Source: Leptodontidium sp. MPI-SDFR-AT-0119
Lineage: Eukaryota > Ascomycota > Leotiomycetes > Helotiales > Leptodontidiaceae
Direction: 5' to 3'
Length of the DNA: 64,000 bases
NCBI GenBank assembly: GCA_020726505.1
Contig: JAHLEZ010000011.1
Coordinates: 1,922,001-1,986,000 of the forward strand
Made by a program: the position numbers and the translations under genes. This document shows positions 24,591-35,261 of the stretch, piece after piece. Below the pieces are notes generated by a model that worked only from the letters and a program-made list of their open reading frames with translations, made no database searches and was not told the DNA's origin. Numbering within the stretch: the stretch's first letter is position 1; each line of letters starts with the position of its first letter.

Positions 24591-25303
24591 GTGAGATTCA
24601 AACGCGAGGCGTTTACAGGGGATCAGCTTGACAAGCTTTCACCTTTCATTAGCGACTTTATCACTAGCGACCAATCCTTCCTTATGGCCACGTACTATAT
24701 GTGCTTCCCATTCCTGACGTATGAAGTAAAATGCGGTGCTATAGCACTTGATGTTGCTGACCGGCAGAATGCTCACGATATAATCCTTGTAGTCAGAGCG
24801 ATCGTCGAGCTTTTCCACCTCGAAAAGCGCGAACAAGAGCTCCACCGGCAAATCCTGGCCTTCTCGATCTCCCACGACCACCAATCGGTGAGAATCTACG
24901 GCCATTACCTTATGATCGACGGAAGCTAGACTACCTTTTACCGCCACCTTATCCACGCCTTCGACTTCACGGCACTAGAAGGCAAGGATAAGTGGACGGC
25001 ATACAAGTTCACTAAGAACGTCGATGATACATAGATACCAACGTATTTGGACAAGATTCACTCTGTCATTAACGAGCTGCCGTCCGATTTCGACTTTGAA
25101 GTCCCGCTGTTGCCAGAAGAATCCGGACTTTCGTAAGACTTAGAAAGTCATCATCTCTCGCGAACGTTCGTGGAGCTAGAATCTTTACCAGGGGAGCGTG
25201 GAAGTTTTTCAGGCATTGTCGATGCAGGAGATATCACCCCTGACACGTCATTTACTAGGCAAAAAGGACCCAAAAAGCCGAGAAGAAGTGCTGCAAAATA
25301 GCA
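24591..25303 (+). pseudogene. DUF7924-like protein, degraded fragment
   Basis: The plus strand reads EVKCGAIALDVADRQNAHD, then LFHLEKREQELHRQILAFSI, SHDHQSVRIYGHYLMIDG, and after an in-frame TAG, TTFYRHLIHAFDFTAL and KWTAYKFTKNV. This succession is familiar to me from a large fungal family annotated DUF7924, of unknown function and often found near transposons. At least three in-frame stops interrupt the reading (near 24927, 25032 and 25135), and no N-terminal part is seen. It abuts the HET relic in opposite orientation, so the junction near 24,540-24,590 is probably a rearrangement point. Confidence 0.65.
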
Positions 25304-26191
25304 AGTTATGATTGATTGCGAAACAGTCTCAAAGGTCCGCCACTACTTGTTTGTGGCGTGATTTACATACGGTTCTTCTCCGGAACTTCTGCAGCAGGGT
25401 GCCAGAAACCTTCCCTTGTTTTGTACTCAACTTACATCATATTTACAATTGTCACACGGTTCATGAGATGTAAACGTCCCTAAATAGGCAGTGTCCTTGA
25501 TCTTTCCGCAGTTTCTAGAATTATCCCATCCCGTCAAGTACCCAGGTGAATCCAAGAGATTCTGGCAAGCAAACTTTTATCGTGCAAAGTATTCATCCGC
25601 AAAAATTCCATTACCCACTTAGCTCTGACACTCCTTCCGGCGTTCTAATATGTACTCCACCTCGAATGAAACGGCGCGAGATAGTTTGACAGCGCCACGG
25701 AGGGTTTGTTTCCTCTGCTAGCTCCCTGAGCTGTTCATACTCGTTATACCAACTTCGCTTGATAATCTGATCCAACTGTGCTCACAACTGGGCTTGGAAA
25801 CTCTAGAAGTTGGAACGACGAATCATGATTGGAGCATAAGAGTAGGATATCATCTCGGGCTTTCTTTACTCGATTCGAGGACGTTCGTTTAGCTAGATCC
25901 CCCTGTAAGGCGGCCCGTGCGGCCCACCACATCCCAACGACACCCCCTCCGGCCTCACCTAAAGCGAGGAAGCCATCGTGGAGGGCCATCCTACAATAAA
26001 CCTATGTTTAACGGTCCTATCTCAGGTGTCCCCGGAACTCACAGCACCTGGGGTACGGTCAATTCATTTGCCTCAGACGAATTGGATGTGACTCGTGCAT
26101 TTGTAGGCGACCCTTACGATCAATTATGGGAGGTGGCTGCGACCGGAGTCGGATGGAAGGAGACACAGTGTGCGTTTCTATAATTCTAAGC
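25304..26191. other. Intergenic region
   Basis: Two overlapping short frames on opposite strands (25744-25989 minus, 25917-26183 plus) show no recognisable motif. This is the 3' flank of the AIM9-like gene. No other feature is supported. Confidence 0.5.
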
Positions 26192-28035
26192 TTATAGAGA
26201 AGTTGGCGGACGTGTTTTGTCTTCAAACGGCCAGGCTTGGATCCATTGACTTCTCTCCTCTTCGGTTTTCGCGTAGCGATCGAGAAAGTTCTCGCGACAT
26301 TGGGCCAACCGCTCCTTATACACGGGGTAGTTGTTATGATTGACCCAACCATCCCATCCCTGGTATGCGCCGATCTCGATCAAAATCTCATGCATTAGCT
26401 CGACACCTTCGCTCCAACTCGCCTCGAGACGTTGCTGCTGCGTCATATCCTCGGGAGTAAAGGAAAGGGGGCACTGTGTGGAGGGCCTAACACATGTGGC
26501 CCACTCGTCCTGAAGTCGAATGAGCATTCCCTGTAGGATTGGCTCTCCATCACTGAATATTGAGCTTGCCAATCCAGTAATTTGACCAGGCAGAGTGTCT
26601 CGAAAGTGCAGCGCATGAGCAATCTCCGGACATTGCCGGAGCATTAGGATTTCATAGAGCTTATAGAGAGACTGAGCAGCCCGGAGATTCTTGGCTTGGT
26701 GTTGTGCCTCCTCGCTCATATCATCAAAATCATCGGGTAGTGTTATGGGCTCAAAACCTTCTGGTATTGGCCCTTCAAACTCGATGAGCGAAGGATGGGG
26801 TGCTTGGAGGAAGAGCGGGGAAACATTGACCGCTTGCCAGTCGGTGATGTTGAGGATTCTTGTCGGCTGTGAAGGGTCAACGAAGATGTTGTCACTATGC
26901 AGATCGGAGTGCCATAGAGTCGGCTTTGACAGGTTGACATCATTGGGCAGAATTTGGGTTGCGACTTTCTGATAATCCCGGAGGACTCCGACCTTCAATG
27001 CTCTGGCTGGACGGTATTGGTTGGGACCGCTGAACAGCCCTTGCTGACCAGGATACGACGAGAACTTATCGATGCACGCTATCTCTCGGGTGGCGCGGGA
27101 ATGGACAAATTCGTTGAGTGAAGGCCCTGTCATCTAATCAGCTTGGGACGAGCATGACAGGAAAGGTAAGGGAACTTACACGGCCCTCGATTTACTTCGA
27201 CAGAGTCTCTTCCTTGGTCGAAGAACGCCCTGTTAGTTGTCGGACCGACTACGAAGGCTTCTCCCTTGTTTATCGAGTTGACCGAGTCGAGAAATTGACT
27301 TGGGCTCGGGCTTGGTAGGTCCTTCGCATAATACAAGCTCCCGTGCATAGGAAGATTGGCAGAAACAAAGGCTTTCTCGTACCCAACCAAGGTCCTGATA
27401 ACCTCAAGTCTTTCCTCCCAAGGCATGTCATGCCATATCTTGCCCAATTCCACCCCTCCACAGCGTTCCATCAGGATGTACTCTGCTCTAACGGGATTAT
27501 CTGTCGAGGAGCTCCAGCCATATACCAGGGGCGCCGGGATACCAAGGACATTTCGAACCTGCAACGTAACTTCATGTCAGGAATCATCAGATATGACGAG
27601 TCGAGGAGCCCATACGTAGTCCATGGTGGCGGCTTCGCTGGCTGTCGTAAAGTGCGGCCGTCCAGCATTCGGGTTCGGGAGTTTGGCGGTTAATTCTCGG
27701 CCGTCGTCCATGGCAATCAGGAAGACCTTACTGAAGTTTCCTTCAGGCAGTTTCTCAACCTTGACGCATGAGCGAGCTCCGATCGCTTGCGCTGAGACTT
27801 GGAGGAGTCCCGGTAGGTCGAACTCAACGTAACGGCGAGCAAGTTGATACTTCTCATTCCAGAGCCATCGACCCGAGGTGTATTTGTAAAATTGCTCCAC
27901 ATGACAGTCTCGAAGAATGTCGGCGTCGTGCGAAGTCATTGTGTACTGCCGGGAATGCGGCGATGAGGGCGAAGTTGGTTGAGCCGACTTCGCGAACCGA
28001 GAAGATTTGAGGAGCTGTCGGCGGAACCAACTCAT
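26192..28035 (-). CDS. AIM9-like mitochondrial APH/kinase-fold protein
   Basis: Phosphotransferase-fold protein of the aminoglycoside-phosphotransferase (APH) family, resembling yeast AIM9, a mitochondrial protein of unclear substrate. Three exons (27616-28035, 27180-27558, 26192-27126) give 577 residues. The start at 28035 gives a basic, Ser-rich leader (MSWFRRQLLKSSRFAKSAQ) that looks like a mitochondrial targeting sequence; an ATG 24 codons upstream (28107) is the alternative. Marks: GNFSKVFLIAMDDGRELTAK (nucleotide-binding lobe with a Lys), EYILMERCGGVELGKIW, WHSDLHSDNIFVD with catalytic Asp341 and Asn346, and NITDWQ with metal-binding Asp362. All key residues are present. It is not an antibiotic-resistance gene; such fungal families are large and mostly uncharacterised. 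Confidence 0.88.
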
Positions 28036-28107
28036 TTGCAAAGAGCTTAAAATCGTATTCGAGGTAGAAGCTCGATGAACAGTAGCTGAGGCAGCAAGGA
28101 GTGGCAT

Positions 28108-29100
28108 ACCGGGTGCGATCGAGGCGGTAGAGCACTTCGCGTCGTGAGGGAATGTCGAGCACTGGTCAGCAAGGTGCTACGAAGGAGAGTCTAGAAGAAT
28201 CTCAAGGTCTGAATTGGTTGAGCTGATGGCAATTAGCACCTGAGCAAAGTAGCGTCGCTTACTAGCCATAGGAGGAAAGAGAGTGCTAGAGAAAATTGTC
28301 TGTCTACTCAATTAAATCGCTCATTAAACAGTAATTCTGACATTACGATCATCTCATTTTGCCTGTTTGAATTTCAATCACCACCCCGCCAGAAAAAGGG
28401 GGTGGGGTAAATCATCACGTGCATGGTGACCACCCATCTCCTTATCCATCAACCCTATAATACACAACACTTGCGCATTTGCAGCACAAGGACGGGCGGA
28501 ATTTATACCCAGCGGTGAATTATGGAAATTGACAAGCAGGCTTTGGTGTACCGATCTTCTTCAGAACAAAAATACACGCGGGCTTCAGCATCACGACCAA
28601 CAGCCCTGTAGCGTCCAGCACCATCCCTAGAGCCAGATTTAGCAAGGCGGTCAGTAATAAAATACTCGGCACAAGTCAGGTAGACCAGGTACAGGATAGA
28701 GACAGCTGGGTCGAATCGTCGAGCTTTGTGGAGGGAATTTTCTCGCCTCTTAATTAATCAACTTTAGAAAATAATATTGTTCATTGAAATTCTGCGCCTG
28801 CCAAGGCTCGGTACTGAGAAGAGGGGAGGGGGTGGGGCGTGTAAACTCTGCTTTTCATGTTATTACTTTATTTCGACAGGTTAGTCTTTAGAAGTAAGCC
28901 TTCAATGTTTTCATAAGAACTAACGTCACAGCTGAATTCGGCGGCGTCTGCCGCTTTTGGGGCAACCCTTTGTACTGACATTCCTCAGGATTAAGTGAGC
29001 CAAACTAACATTGATCATTTATAATAGCCGCCCACAAATCAAAGGAAGCGCTTTGAGCAAGCATATTTGAAAGTTTTTGAATCTCTCTACCACTTCTGCC
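28108..29100. other. Intergenic region
   Basis: Contains the divergent upstream regions of the AIM9-like gene and of the broken ankyrin gene. I see no open frame, RNA gene or repeat with support. Confidence 0.55.
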
Positions 29101-30396
29101 ATGCATATCTTGGACTTATCCATCGAGCTGGTGAGAGATATCTTGGAGCAGGCAGTCATGGAAGTAGGCTTGACAGCAGCGGTGAAACTGAGACTCGTGT
29201 GCCGTAAGCAATCTCGACAGTTAGCATTTCCTAAAGCTAATTATAGAAAAAGGAACGCTCAATAAGGAGATTCCTGTAGCTATGCTTAACGCCCGACTCC
29301 TCGAGATTGAACATCGGTGGCTTTTCTTCGTGCCTAGTACGTCATGGCTTATAGAAGAACATATATAGCGGCGGACCTGCGGCCCTAATCATGGGACTGG
29401 GAATCTACCTGCTGCTATCCTACTCGCTGCTAAAGCCCTCGTTTCCAAGAGTATCTCATCTCAAAGCCTAGAGGCCGAGTCTTGGGATGCCGCGCTGGAG
29501 CCTTACATCCGCAAGCTTAGCCACGCAGCAGCATGGAACATGGACACACGCTCCATCCTCCACTATATACAACCCAACACTAGCACGGAACAAAAATACC
29601 TCGGTCACAAAAGCATCACGAACAATGTCGAAGCAGCAGCTGCGCACTTAGGCGATCTGGAATTCTTTACGCGGCTCACGAGTAATCCTGGAGATATTGA
29701 TGCCTCTGAGAACATGTATTTCGGAAATCCGCTCCGCAAAGCCATTTTGCAAGGCCACTACGAGCTAACAAAGTTTTTACTCGAGCATGGCGTTAATGTC
29801 AATCATGGCGAGTGGGGCAAGGGATTCAGTGGGACCGCTTTACAGGCTGCGGCGTCTACTGGACAACGTCGTTTCGTTGATTTGATCCTAAGTATGGATG
29901 CCGTACATCAGGGCGGGAATTCGAAACTGCGATTCTGGACGCTGCAGCTGCAGGGCATTTAAGTATTGTCGAATATTTTATTAAGCGAGTGGATATGAAT
30001 CTACCACCAGAGTTTCGTAATCTTATTTTGATGGAAGGGGCGAAGAATGGGCGGGGAGATGTCGTAAAATTCTCCTTAGAGATGGGCGCTGGTGTTAATG
30101 AAGGAGAGGGGCGTAATTGCTGGCAGCTACCAATCACGGAGGCTGCTAGACGTGGGCATGCTGGCATTGTGAGGATGCTCTTGGAAAATGGTGCCGTGGT
30201 CAGGGTGTACGGGAGGCAAAGCACTATAGCTGCGGCAACGAGGGGAAGTGGGTGGGAGAGCGTGGTACGGGTTTTGCTGGAGTATATGAATGAGGAGGAT
30301 GTGAAGAGGTCGGTGGAACTTAATGAGAACTGTGCTAGGTGGATTGGTTTAGTGTCTTCGGAGAGAGGCACACAGGCTAAAGCAGGTTCGACATGA
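29101..30396 (+). pseudogene. F-box-like/ankyrin-repeat gene, probably broken
   Basis: The start at 29101 begins MHILDLSIELVRDILEQAV, an F-box-like opening, then a probable intron (GTAAGC to TTATAG, about 29202-29247). After NKEIPVAMLNARLLEIEH the frame meets an in-frame TAG near 29368. From 29540 ankyrin-type repeats follow: NPLRKAILQGHYELTKFLLE, TALQAAASTGQRRFVDLIL, and after a frame change near 29910, ILDAAAAGHLSIVEYFIK, EGAKNGRGDVVKFSLEMGAG and ITEAARRGHAGIVRMLLENG. The stop and the frameshift suggest a pseudogene, though an unusual splice pattern cannot be excluded for the first break. Intact relatives probably act as substrate adaptors for ubiquitin ligases. It borders other decayed genes to the right. 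Confidence 0.65.
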
Positions 30397-30484
30397 CAGA
30401 TGCTACCCAAATAGATTTACTATAGTCAGTTATCAAGCAGTTTTCGAGGGATATAATCGAGCATTTAATCATGGCTAACTGTAA

Positions 30485-32000
30485 ACTATTGGAATTCCCT
30501 CTCATACAACGCTAACGGCGTCTTCAACAACTTCGCCTTCACCTGGAGCGCCAAAAATCTAGAACAGTACCTCGCCTGTCCAATCGTCCCACCATGATAC
30601 CACATTGCCGGATCTGCCCACATCGTTAGCAGTGCACATTCTCGCCTCACGACCACAAGGCTTGAAAGCGCCTTTCAACTCCCCCTCGCGATCTAGCCCC
30701 CAATAATCACCTATTAATTCCGTAACCTCATCTCCAAAGATCTCTTGCACGAGATATCGCATGTTCCCCTCGAAGCCCGTCGCGAAAACGATTACGTCTG
30801 CTTTGAAATGCGTACCATCGCTGAATTCGAGACCATCTTATAGATGTCGAGTAGGGAGAGCGTTAGACTTGGTTTGATCTACCTTCACAATCAAAATTTT
30901 AAGATTGAACAGTCTCACCTGCGTAGTTAAGCGAAAATCGAAAGGGGAGCGGGAGGGAAGGGTGTGTACCAAGCCTTTGGAAACCATCTTCGAACCCCCA
31001 ACGTCTATATAGTGTCTACCACCTCGAGCGTATAAATAATATTATATGCTACCCCATCGATCTAATTTGAAGCCAGCCCGTTCTAGGCGTCGAAGCGCTG
31101 GGGTTCTTAGCGTGCTAAAGTGTGAAGTGCGACTTAGCTTATAAGGTCGAGGATAGCGAGGGGTTGGGTTTGTGAGGAGCGGTCGGCTGTTGTAATAGGG
31201 TTCGTAGCGTTGTAGGATACTGTGCGGATGTGAGTAGGTTGAAGCTTGGGGACTGTGGTGGAGGGGGTGGAAAGGGTGAGATACGGCTTGAGATCTTTAT
31301 GTAGTATTCCACGGGGAGGACATCTGGATTCGGCTCTCGTAAGCGCTAGAAAGTTTGGGGGGTGTTTGGGTTCGACGAACATGTTTTAGATCTCTAGATC
31401 ATGGTAACTAACGATAACTCTGCTTCGACCATTAATAATTACATCGTGAGCTGTATTTGCGGTTCCTATCACGATGCCATTGTTTGCCTTTCCACGGTGA
31501 GGCATCTCTGTATTCTGCTAGGTGCAAAACGGTCCCATGAAATGCTTCCTACAAATCGTCAAGCAATGTCTCGGACATTCGTAAAATTTTACAATTTACT
31601 CGATTTGGGTAGCTTGGTACCTTTGGGACTTGGCCTCCAGCCCCTCCAGCAACGACTATGTAAGAGTAAGAGGATGTAATAGCTTGTTCCTTTCCATGAC
31701 TTCCTATCTCTAAAGTCCATGTTTTCTTAGTTAAATCCCATTTTCCCGAGAGCGGTGTAGTATCCAGCCAGATATTCTGCGGGTATGTTTAGTTGTTGCA
31801 GAGTGCTTAATATAGGCAGATAGGAACATACAATGTCGAATTTGTTAACCTATCTTTGGTAGCCTTTAGCTAAATCATCCTTGGACAAAAACTCTTAGTA
31901 CTGGGATAAGAATGTTCGTTCAAATGGTAGATAAGCTTGGCAAATTAGGCTTCTTCTTCGACCAGGATTTCAACACTCACCATATTCTCTACTAGTATGC
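30485..32000 (-). pseudogene. Flavin-containing monooxygenase pseudogene, RIP-degraded
   Basis: Scattered minus-strand segments match an FAD/NADPH monooxygenase in order: FLSKDDLAKGYQR near 31900, IPAEYLAGYYTALGKMGF near 31770, GTVLHLAEYRDASPWKGK near 31530, GIVIGTANTAHDV near 31460 (the NADP-binding region), ADRSSQTQPLAILDLIS near 31150, HYIDVG near 30990, HFKADVIVFATGFEGNMRYL near 30790, EIFGDEVTELIGDYWGLDRE near 30720 and MWYHGGTIGQARYCSRFLAL near 30560. Stops and frame changes lie between them and damage increases towards 32 kb, where composition becomes AT-rich. The N-terminal FAD motif was not found. The intact gene would have oxidised small metabolites (N-, S- or Baeyer-Villiger oxidation). 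Clearly dead. Confidence 0.85.
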
Positions 32001-33480
32001 ACTAGATGAGTTAGTTATATAAATAAGGAGTGTCGGGGCAACTCACATCTCGCTAAAGCATATCTCATCTTCTAATTACCTTCAACATTTTAGTATTTAT
32101 TTAAAACCACATAAGAGATCCAAAGTGCTTTTATATGTCTGGCGGTGCTTAAGCCAGCTTGTCTGCCATCGATGATCACACTATCAAAATAAGTCGGCTC
32201 TTGGTGCCCATTCGTTAATCCGTGAACCTCACTTGCAGGCTTAAGAAATCACATCACTTGTTAAATCCAGCTATTCTAAAATACTTCTTAATACCCAAAT
32301 TCGCTACTTTTTATCTACACTAGGTACTAAATTTTTAATCCCCGTACATATTATCTAACGAGTAGTATTCGTCTTAAAAGCAAATTGTGTTTTGATCCAC
32401 GCTAATCCTTAGGGCAGACGGACAATAGAAGCAGAGCTTTAGTCGAGTATAAATGAGCCTGCTTTAGTTCTCCTGGTTGTCTTTTACCAGGCAGTGGAAA
32501 TTGGCGATGCGGAGTACTCTCGAATTAGTATAGTATGCAACAGTCTCCGAAATTTTCGACATGTAACGTAGGCGCCAAATGGTGCCTCTGGTGCTGTTGG
32601 CTAATGTTAGCTAAAAAATATAAAAAATATAAAAAATTATTTGCTAATGCGCTAATATTCGCTCTTTCCTTATAACTCCTTTTATATTGTAGACCTCTTA
32701 AGCGATTCTAGCACATAACTAACCGCGTGTTATAAAGTTGCGAGTAACAATAGTCTTAACTAGCTCGCTGATTTTGAAGAAGGTAGTAGGCCAGTTAGTG
32801 TATATAATGCGTCGCTCACATGCTCTACTTAAGGGACTATATTATTATACTCTCTCTATCCCCAATCCCTAGCTTTCTTTCTAAGTTTATTAAGTCCAGA
32901 GGTCGTATAACCAGTTGTTTTCTTAATCGTAATTACAATGACACCACTGTCCCAAAGTGTTAAAGCCGCAATTCTGTCTCCGATGGAATGGTCCCTTCCT
33001 TTCTTACTTTTCTCTAGCTAGGATAAATCCTTAATAACAAGCATCTCAAATGCCGCAATCGTCAAAGCACTAGAAGTAACTGAAATTTGAGGGCGAATTA
33101 GTGCAGGTTAGTGGAGAGGTAACAATACTGAAGATACAGTTACAAACGGAACTAAGGAGCCGCTGGCACTGCCCGCGTAAGAAGGATCTGTTTCTCCATC
33201 CGTATCTTAGTCAAAATAGGCTGGATCTTTTATATCTGGACCAAATAGATCTTCTTTATCACTATTCAAGACGTAGTCTTCTTTACCACTTTTATTAAAA
33301 GAGTCAATGTCGGGTTAGTAGCGATTAAATAAATCAGAATCATAGAATAGCTCGTCTGAGCCAACCTCACTAATCTCATCGTCAAGACCATGAAAAGACC
33401 GTACTCAGCCATATTAGCTTCAATAATTAGAATAATATTAATACAGAAAGAGGGGACGTTAGGAACCCCCAAAATGACCC
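32001..33480. other. AT-rich degenerate region without recognisable gene
   Basis: Composition is AT-rich with frequent stops in all frames and TpA-rich words, in keeping with RIP or long neutral decay. It continues from the monooxygenase pseudogene. No transposon protein or terminal repeat could be read. Confidence 0.5.
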
Positions 33481-34160
33481 CTCTATTGACCCCGCGTCGT
33501 GTCGCCGTGGAGCGTTAATGCTCCCTGCACCTTGAGGCTCTCTTGCCTGAAAAAGCCAGCCAGCGCATCACTCGCATAGCTCTTGTGTGGCGTCTGCCTT
33601 CTTCAGGGGGCACAAGCGAGCCCACTGTATCACCCAAACTCCAGACTTCTGACCGCGTTCTCCGTGGTGCTGCTCTCTTCCGTTTTCGGCGTGCTCATCA
33701 GGGAACATCTCCAAAGCCGCTCGGAATAGTATCAAGAGTTCTCGAATACAACTGATTGGAGATTAAGGCTTGAATCCATCCAATCCGCGAAGAGAAAGGG
33801 CTCGCTAAAACGAAGGATTTCCTTGGCGAGTTGGGGCTGTGGACGCCACACAGGGCTGCAGCCAGGCTACCCGGTTTCCAAGACGGGTCATCAGAAAATC
33901 AAGATACTCCGTAGGCACCTGAAAGGTAAATAAGATAGGCCCCTCAAGATTGAATGCTTCATTTCTCCTCTTTCTCTTGGCATCTCAAGGTCACGGATTC
34001 GCTGTGCTTGTGAATCTCACGAGAGGCTGTTTTGACTTCGAAACTCCAGATCTTGTTAATCGACTTGCTGGCTCTGGCTCGCTTCTGCTTGAGGGGAAAA
34101 CAAGGGGAAAATAAGACCAACCGGGTCAATTGAAGCTCTGCGCTCACTCTCAGGGTGACA
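33481..34160. other. Intergenic region
   Basis: Composition returns to normal here. A 70-codon frame at 33543-33755 has no motif. Likely holds the promoter of the following membrane-protein gene. Confidence 0.5.
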
Positions 34161-35003
34161 ATGTATAGCCCAAAGGTTCTGGCATTCCTCATCGCCACAT
34201 GTGCGCCATTTTCCAGCGCGTTCTCTCTGTGGCGCCGAGCCGACGCGGTAATTCCAATATCCCCAAGAACTGGAGATACCATAGTCACGAACTCGAATTT
34301 CGACATCCTCTGGACCTCGAACGGTGATCGCAATGTCACAATTTCTCTCCAGCAAGGGGAACCTCAAAGCCTGACTTTAGCGCATGTTATCACACGTAAG
34401 AATATGCTTTTCAAGTCACGTCATTCCCCGTTTGAGACTTGTTTATACCATTCCATTTGCGCTAGCTTCTTTACTGACACCTTCTTTCAACAGCGTCAAC
34501 ACCCAACAATGGCTCCTACTCCTGGCGATCACGAGAAGACAGCTATCTCCGCGGCCTTTTCAAAACGGACCGACCTTCAAGCGGTTTGCAATTACACGAT
34601 GGAGTTTCGCACCAACGGCGAAACATTCTACTCCTCCTTCTTCGCCATTCTCAACGATGACGATGGCGGTATAACTGCGAACATGTCATGTACGATTGGA
34701 AAACCGAAGCCAAATACAGAATCCAGTCCGGCGGCGGCGGCAGCAGCGGGGAGCAGAGCTGGGTACTCAACTGGCGCAGTTGTTGGTGGGATCATCGGAG
34801 CTGCCATTGGAATGGCACTTCTCCTGGGCTTGCTTTTCTTAGTGGCGCTCAAGAAGGACTGGATTGTTACTGGGAAGGAATCTCGAAGACGGGTCGAGCA
34901 GCGCGGCATGGCTGGGGAGACGGGTCAGTTTCTTCCCAAGCAGGAAGTGCATGAGCCGAATGCTGCACATATTGGAGGCGAGCCTGTGTATCAAATGCCG
35001 TAG
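34161..35003 (+). CDS. Kre9/Knh1-like secreted single-pass membrane protein
   Basis: Predicted surface protein: signal peptide (MYSPKVLAFLIATCAPFSSA), a Kre9/Knh1-type N-terminal domain (ISPRTGDTIVTNSNFDILWT, VTISLQQGEPQSLTL), an Ala-rich spacer, one transmembrane helix (VVGGIIGAAIGMALLLGLLF near 34780-34840) and a basic-then-acidic cytoplasmic tail. The start is the ATG at 34161, which opens the signal peptide. An intron from about 34395 (GTAAGA) to 34493 (CAACAG) is probable: splicing creates PSTPNNGSYSW, the conserved end of this domain. However, the frame then conflicts with the downstream frame (NYTMEFRTNGETFYSSFFAI), which the unspliced frame would join directly. Either an undetected splice or a small frameshift exists near 34510-34580. 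Family members act in beta-glucan assembly or wall sensing. Confidence 0.6.
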   Translation: MYSPKVLAFLIATCAPFSSAFSLWRRADAVIPISPRTGDTIVTNSNFDILWTSNGDRNVTISLQQGEPQSLTLAHVITRKNMLFKSRHSPFETCLYHSICASFFTDTFFQQRQHPTMAPTPGDHEKTAISAAFSKRTDLQAVCNYTMEFRTNGETFYSSFFAILNDDDGGITANMSCTIGKPKPNTESSPAAAAAAGSRAGYSTGAVVGGIIGAAIGMALLLGLLFLVALKKDWIVTGKESRRRVEQRGMAGETGQFLPKQEVHEPNAAHIGGEPVYQMP

Positions 35004-35261
35004 TAATTGGGTATATCACTTGGAGAGGTCAACTTCCTTCCCAATGTTCAAAGTTGGAATGGCTGATTGAAATGTACACATTGGGGGGAGTTGATTGTGT
35101 AATCGCTCTCTGGGTTCTAGCCGATTCCAGCTTCTCGGGTCAGTCAACTTCTCAAGTACTCAGCACAGCACACGGCCCTCTACCTAGAATTGATGCTTGA
35201 GTACTCGGACATTCAGCACAGAGTCATTTCCGTTCACCAAGACAACATTTCCAAGCCCACT

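Noticed and set aside
25744..26183. Short frames on both strands, one with GEAGGGVVGMWWAARAA
   Set aside because: Too short and without further support to be called a gene or the start of a NACHT/HET-type gene.
26192..28035. Aminoglycoside resistance gene
   Set aside because: The APH fold and motifs are those of large fungal families like AIM9 with a mitochondrial leader, not of resistance enzymes.
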